32,523 bases of DNA from a virus. Shown piece by piece: positions 30,744 through 32,523 of this stretch (its first letter is position 1; each line of letters starts with the position of its first letter). The position numbers and the translations under genes are program-made. The stretch is from IMG/VR virus record IMGVR_UViG_3300046314_000532, positions 1-32,523 of that record; one strand, 5' to 3'. The notes beneath the pieces are model-generated. The model had not been told where the DNA came from, made no database searches, and was given only the letters and a program-made list of their open reading frames with translations.

Positions 30744-31022
30744 ATGTTTAAATACACTGCTCACCCAGACGTACTGCGCAAGTATCGGAATATTGTACAC
30801 CGTTCACCACCTATTGTCGGTGCAGCATATCGGTATGCTTGTGAGATAACAAGGTCACCACAAGCATACCTCGATTGTGGTGACTTCTGGAGACATTATA
30901 TTAATATCAATCTGTATAGCTCAACAAAACTTAGTCGAGTTCCTGTGAATGGGGTACTAATTGACGCACACTGGTTTTTGGAATCAGACAACAATTGTAT
31001 CGACGCATCAACGGTTTTGTAA
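30744..31022 (+). CDS. Small hypothetical protein
   Basis: 92 aa, not recognised. Begins MFKYTAHPDVLRKYRNIV; aromatic-rich. In the P7 transcript. Confidence 0.58.
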   Translation: MFKYTAHPDVLRKYRNIVHRSPPIVGAAYRYACEITRSPQAYLDCGDFWRHYININLYSSTKLSRVPVNGVLIDAHWFLESDNNCIDASTVL

Positions 31023-31035
31023 CTGAAAGTTTGAC

Positions 31036-31209
31036 ATGAAAAATAAAGTAACGCTACTCGCTGGCCAACACTTCATTGGTGACCCGTGCTGTGCAACTGA
31101 AGATGGTAAAATTCACATCGGGCACATCATGATTGATACTAATCCACTCGACGAAGACCCGTGCGATGAGGCAGATAGATTGTACTCCGAAGGAATCAAT
31201 GATGAATAA
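31036..31209 (+). CDS. Small hypothetical protein
   Basis: 57 aa. Begins MKNKVTLLAGQHFIGDPCC and has an acidic C-terminal half. No strong ribosome-binding site. It overlaps the start of the next gene by 11 nt, fills the gap from 31023 and is in line with its neighbours, so it is probably real. Confidence 0.52.
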   Translation: MKNKVTLLAGQHFIGDPCCATEDGKIHIGHIMIDTNPLDEDPCDEADRLYSEGINDE

Positions 31210-31543
31210 TCAAGCATTAACCGAGTTTTTGAACAGACCAATTGTCCCTACCGTTGACGAGTTACCATTTAAAGTTAACTCGTGTGTGCAAAGAAGAACA
31301 GAAGCAATTACGCTTAATCCAGTTTGTATTGGATATGATGAAGTGTCTGGATGGACAGTGGTCGCGGAAGTTCATGAAGACTATTACAAGTGGGTGAACC
31401 ACTTTGAAGCATCACACCTAGTGTACGGTAAAGTGGTTGGAGATTTAGAATCGTTGGTAGAAGCCTCGACGGAAGCTGCCTACAATAATTTTATCGAATC
31501 ATATGGTTCATGTATTGAAAACTGGGATTACCACGATATCTGA
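31199..31543 (+). CDS. Hypothetical protein
   Basis: 114 aa from the first of two adjacent ATGs (31199, 31202), with AAGGA 5 nt upstream; a longer open frame upstream lies inside 31036-31209. Not recognised; acidic, with several Trp and Tyr (GWTVVAEVHEDYYKWVNHF). Confidence 0.6.
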   Translation: MMNNQALTEFLNRPIVPTVDELPFKVNSCVQRRTEAITLNPVCIGYDEVSGWTVVAEVHEDYYKWVNHFEASHLVYGKVVGDLESLVEASTEAAYNNFIESYGSCIENWDYHDI

Positions 31544-31582
31544 ACTTTTTTTGATTAAAACCATAAAAACTTGAATTACTTG

Positions 31583-31619
31583 TTGACCTTACTCCGATTT
31601 GGGGTATAATAGACCCTAA
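31583..31619 (+). promoter_or_regulatory. Early sigma70-type promoter with operator-like inverted repeat (P8)
   Basis: TTGACC at 31583-31588 and TATAAT at 31605-31610, spacer 16. TTGGGGT at 31599-31605 faces ACCCTAA at 31613-31619 with one mismatch. The leader AAGGAAATTCAAA precedes the gene at 31647. Confidence 0.87.
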
Positions 31620-31646
31620 GAGCAAGTTTAATAAAGGAAATTCAAA

Positions 31647-31847
31647 ATGGCGACCGTATACACACTAATTTACATTGCAGCATCATTCCACAATCCATTA
31701 GCTGCACCAGCTGTGTTAGGTAATTATGCATCAGAACTTGCTTGCAAAAATGCAAGCACCACACTACTTGTGGCTAGTAAAGTTGGAGACTCTAATACCA
31801 GCCGATTTGTGTGCATCAACTCCAACACTGGTCAGAAAGTAAATTAA
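31647..31847 (+). CDS. Small exported-looking protein, paralogue of 27051
   Basis: 66 aa. N-terminal hydrophobic part (VYTLIYIAASF) is shorter than in the paralogue. Shared LGNYAS-LAC and FVC with the protein at 27051, including the two Cys. Driven by P8. Confidence 0.63.
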   Translation: MATVYTLIYIAASFHNPLAAPAVLGNYASELACKNASTTLLVASKVGDSNTSRFVCINSNTGQKVN

Positions 31848-31856
31848 AAATAATTG

Positions 31857-31884
31857 TTGACTTACTTGAGGTTTCATGGATAAT
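31857..31884 (+). promoter_or_regulatory. Promoter for tRNA-like RNAs (P9)
   Basis: TTGACT at 31857-31862 and GATAAT at 31879-31884, spacer 16. No TTAGGGT repeat. The transcript would start shortly before the first structured RNA at 31908. Confidence 0.75.
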
Positions 31885-31907
31885 GGATATCAAGTGAGGA
31901 TTACATT

Positions 31908-32058
31908 AAAATCTGAACATAGTAAACGATAGCTTAAGTAGTAGAGCTAGTACAAAGGTAGTGGGAAATATTAGCTATAAAGCCCATGAGAATAGTACGA
32001 CCTGTAACCATCAGGTGGTAGTTGGCGCAAATCCAACCGAGTACTGTGTTCAGATTTT
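31908..32058 (+). ncRNA. tRNA-like structured RNA R1 with 17-bp end helix
   Basis: The ends 31908-31924 (AAAATCTGAACATAGTA) and 32042-32058 pair over 17 positions with one G-U. Inside: D-arm-like AGCT...AGCT with loop TAAGTAGTAG, a hairpin ACCTG-TAACCAT-CAGGT in the place of a variable or anticodon arm, and a T arm GTTGG-CGCAAAT-CCAAC (TT of the T loop replaced by CG). About 41 nt between GTAC and GTAC would form an enlarged anticodon region. At 151 nt it is twice tRNA size. No encoded CCA. A spurious 60-codon frame lies across it. Confidence 0.6.
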
Positions 32059-32074
32059 AGTGCAATTCTTGTAT

Positions 32075-32251
32075 AAAATAAATTCAGAAAGAGTGGTTGC
32101 AAGGCAGCCAACTTCGTGTGGGCATAGATTAGTAGACTCCTAATTAGTATTGAGGGTCTGTGCCACGATAGGAGGTAATATTACCTATCGAGAAATCCAC
32201 AGAGTTGTTGGGGTTCGATCTCCCCTTACTCACTCTTTCTAAATTTATTTT
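32075..32251 (+). ncRNA. tRNA-like structured RNA R2 with 20-bp end helix
   Basis: Ends 32075-32095 and 32231-32251 pair at 20 of 21 positions. Inside: D arm GTTG-CAAGGCAGC-CAAC, T arm GGGG-TTCGATCT-CCCC, and an anticodon-like stem TGTGG (32117-32121)/CCACA (32197-32201) that encloses 75 nt. That insert has a helix GGCATAGA/TCTGTGCC with an inner ATTAG-TAGACTC-CTAAT hairpin, and a palindrome-like hairpin CGATAGG...CCTATCG (32166-32190). An alternative acceptor GAGTGG/TTACTC is possible. Function unknown; probably co-transcribed with R1. Confidence 0.58.
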
Positions 32252-32269
32252 TCAACTTGAAAATAATCG

Positions 32270-32297
32270 TTGACATTTTCGAATAAATGTCGATAAT
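32270..32297 (+). promoter_or_regulatory. Promoter for tRNA-like RNA R3 (P10)
   Basis: TTGACA at 32270-32275 and GATAAT at 32292-32297, spacer 16. GGGGTCTAAG follows. It lies between R2 and R3, so R3 has its own start. Confidence 0.75.
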
Positions 32298-32321
32298 GGG
32301 GTCTAAGTAGTTAGAAAATCT

Positions 32322-32440
32322 AAAATATTTTCAAATCAAATTTTATAGCTCATTGGTAGAGCAGTCGGAGCGGCGTTCAATTGCTATCCTATTGGATGGG
32401 AGGTTCAAGTTCTTTCTAAAATTTGATTTGAAAATATTTT
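32322..32440 (+). ncRNA. tRNA-like structured RNA R3 with perfect 24-bp end helix
   Basis: 32322-32345 and 32417-32440 are perfectly complementary over 24 bp. The enclosed 71 nt read like a tRNA body: TA, D arm GCTC-ATTGGTA-GAGC, an AGCGG-CGTTCAA-TTGCT hairpin, a small ATCC-TATT-GGAT variable hairpin and a T arm with loop TTCAAGT. Departures: no U33, five or six extra nt before the anticodon hairpin, G-U-rich T stem. No encoded CCA. Best of the three cloverleaf matches, class II-like. Confidence 0.65.
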
Positions 32441-32462
32441 TAAAATTTTGGTAAAATAATTG

Positions 32463-32491
32463 TTGACTTATATAAATAAAGCATATATAAT
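32463..32491 (+). promoter_or_regulatory. Early sigma70-type promoter (P11), with TATAAATA inside the spacer
   Basis: TTGACT at 32463-32468 and TATAAT at 32486-32491, spacer 17. A TATAAATA sits at 32471-32478 within the spacer, so both early and late reading are conceivable. AAAGAGATCAAGAA leads to the ATG at 32521. Confidence 0.75.
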
Positions 32492-32520
32492 AGACAGATA
32501 GCAAATAAAGAGATCAAGAA

Positions 32521-32523
32521 ATG
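32521..32523 (+). CDS. Start of a further gene (only the ATG is in the window)
   Basis: ATG at the last three bases, 30 nt after the P11 -10 box with an AAAGAG about 11 nt upstream. Nothing can be said of the product. Confidence 0.45.

Noticed and set aside
31961-32143. 60-codon + strand frame across the right-hand RNA region
   Set aside because: It runs through R1 and into R2, has no ribosome-binding site, and its composition reflects the paired RNA structure.

Overview
The window is a stretch of a tailed, T4-superfamily-like (myovirus-type) bacteriophage genome, probably a virulent phage of a Gram-negative, quite possibly aquatic host. The reasons are: a family B DNA polymerase, a gp61-like primase, class I ribonucleotide reductase, DHFR and dCTP deaminase/dUTPase-like nucleotide genes, an Rz/Rz1-type spanin pair (needs an outer membrane), tail-fibre-like proteins, T4-type late promoter motifs (TATAAATA and variants), sigma70-type early promoters, tRNAs, and almost every gene on the + strand with tiny gaps or ATGA overlaps. 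The host cannot be named from this sequence.

Layout. 1-1342: end of nrdA and an nrdB fused to glutaredoxin. 1347-4550: two virion fibre-like genes sharing an N-terminal domain, closed by a strong terminator. 4583-7889: glycosyltransferase-like, methyltransferase-like and P-loop genes, small conserved genes, and GTP cyclohydrolase I (folE). 7944-9452: a late-promoter-driven Vsr/EDxHD-like homing endonuclease and a QueD/PTPS-like enzyme. 9543-14075: a DNA polymerase gene broken in motif C by a split intein, with a second Vsr-like homing endonuclease gene between the halves. 14084-17806: late-type genes (spanins and small proteins), including a 390-bp stretch with no + strand gene. 17810-22827: a promoter followed by a tight array: DpdA/TGT-like transglycosylase, Dcd/Dut-like enzyme, DEDDh exonuclease, Acb1-like anti-CBASS phosphodiesterase, DHFR, ClpP-like protease and primase.

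22828-32523 is an early-type accessory region of small unknown genes. It carries eleven sigma70-type promoters, most with an inverted repeat (TTAGGGT-N7-ACCCTAA or a variant) laid over the -10 box, which looks like a shared operator. It also holds two ordinary tRNAs with encoded CCA (Arg-TCT and Met-CAT), a tRNA with a 27-nt insertion in its anticodon arm, three larger tRNA-like RNAs enclosed by 17-24 bp helices, and an RNA ligase.

How the parts fit: NrdAB-Grx, DHFR and Dcd/Dut feed dNTP synthesis. FolE plus the QueD-like and DpdA-like proteins suggest a 7-deazaguanine DNA modification against restriction; QueC and QueE would have to lie outside the window or come from the host. The Acb1-like protein would blunt CBASS signalling. 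The most unusual items are the fractured polymerase with its between-halves endonuclease and the set of tRNA-like RNAs with extended end helices.
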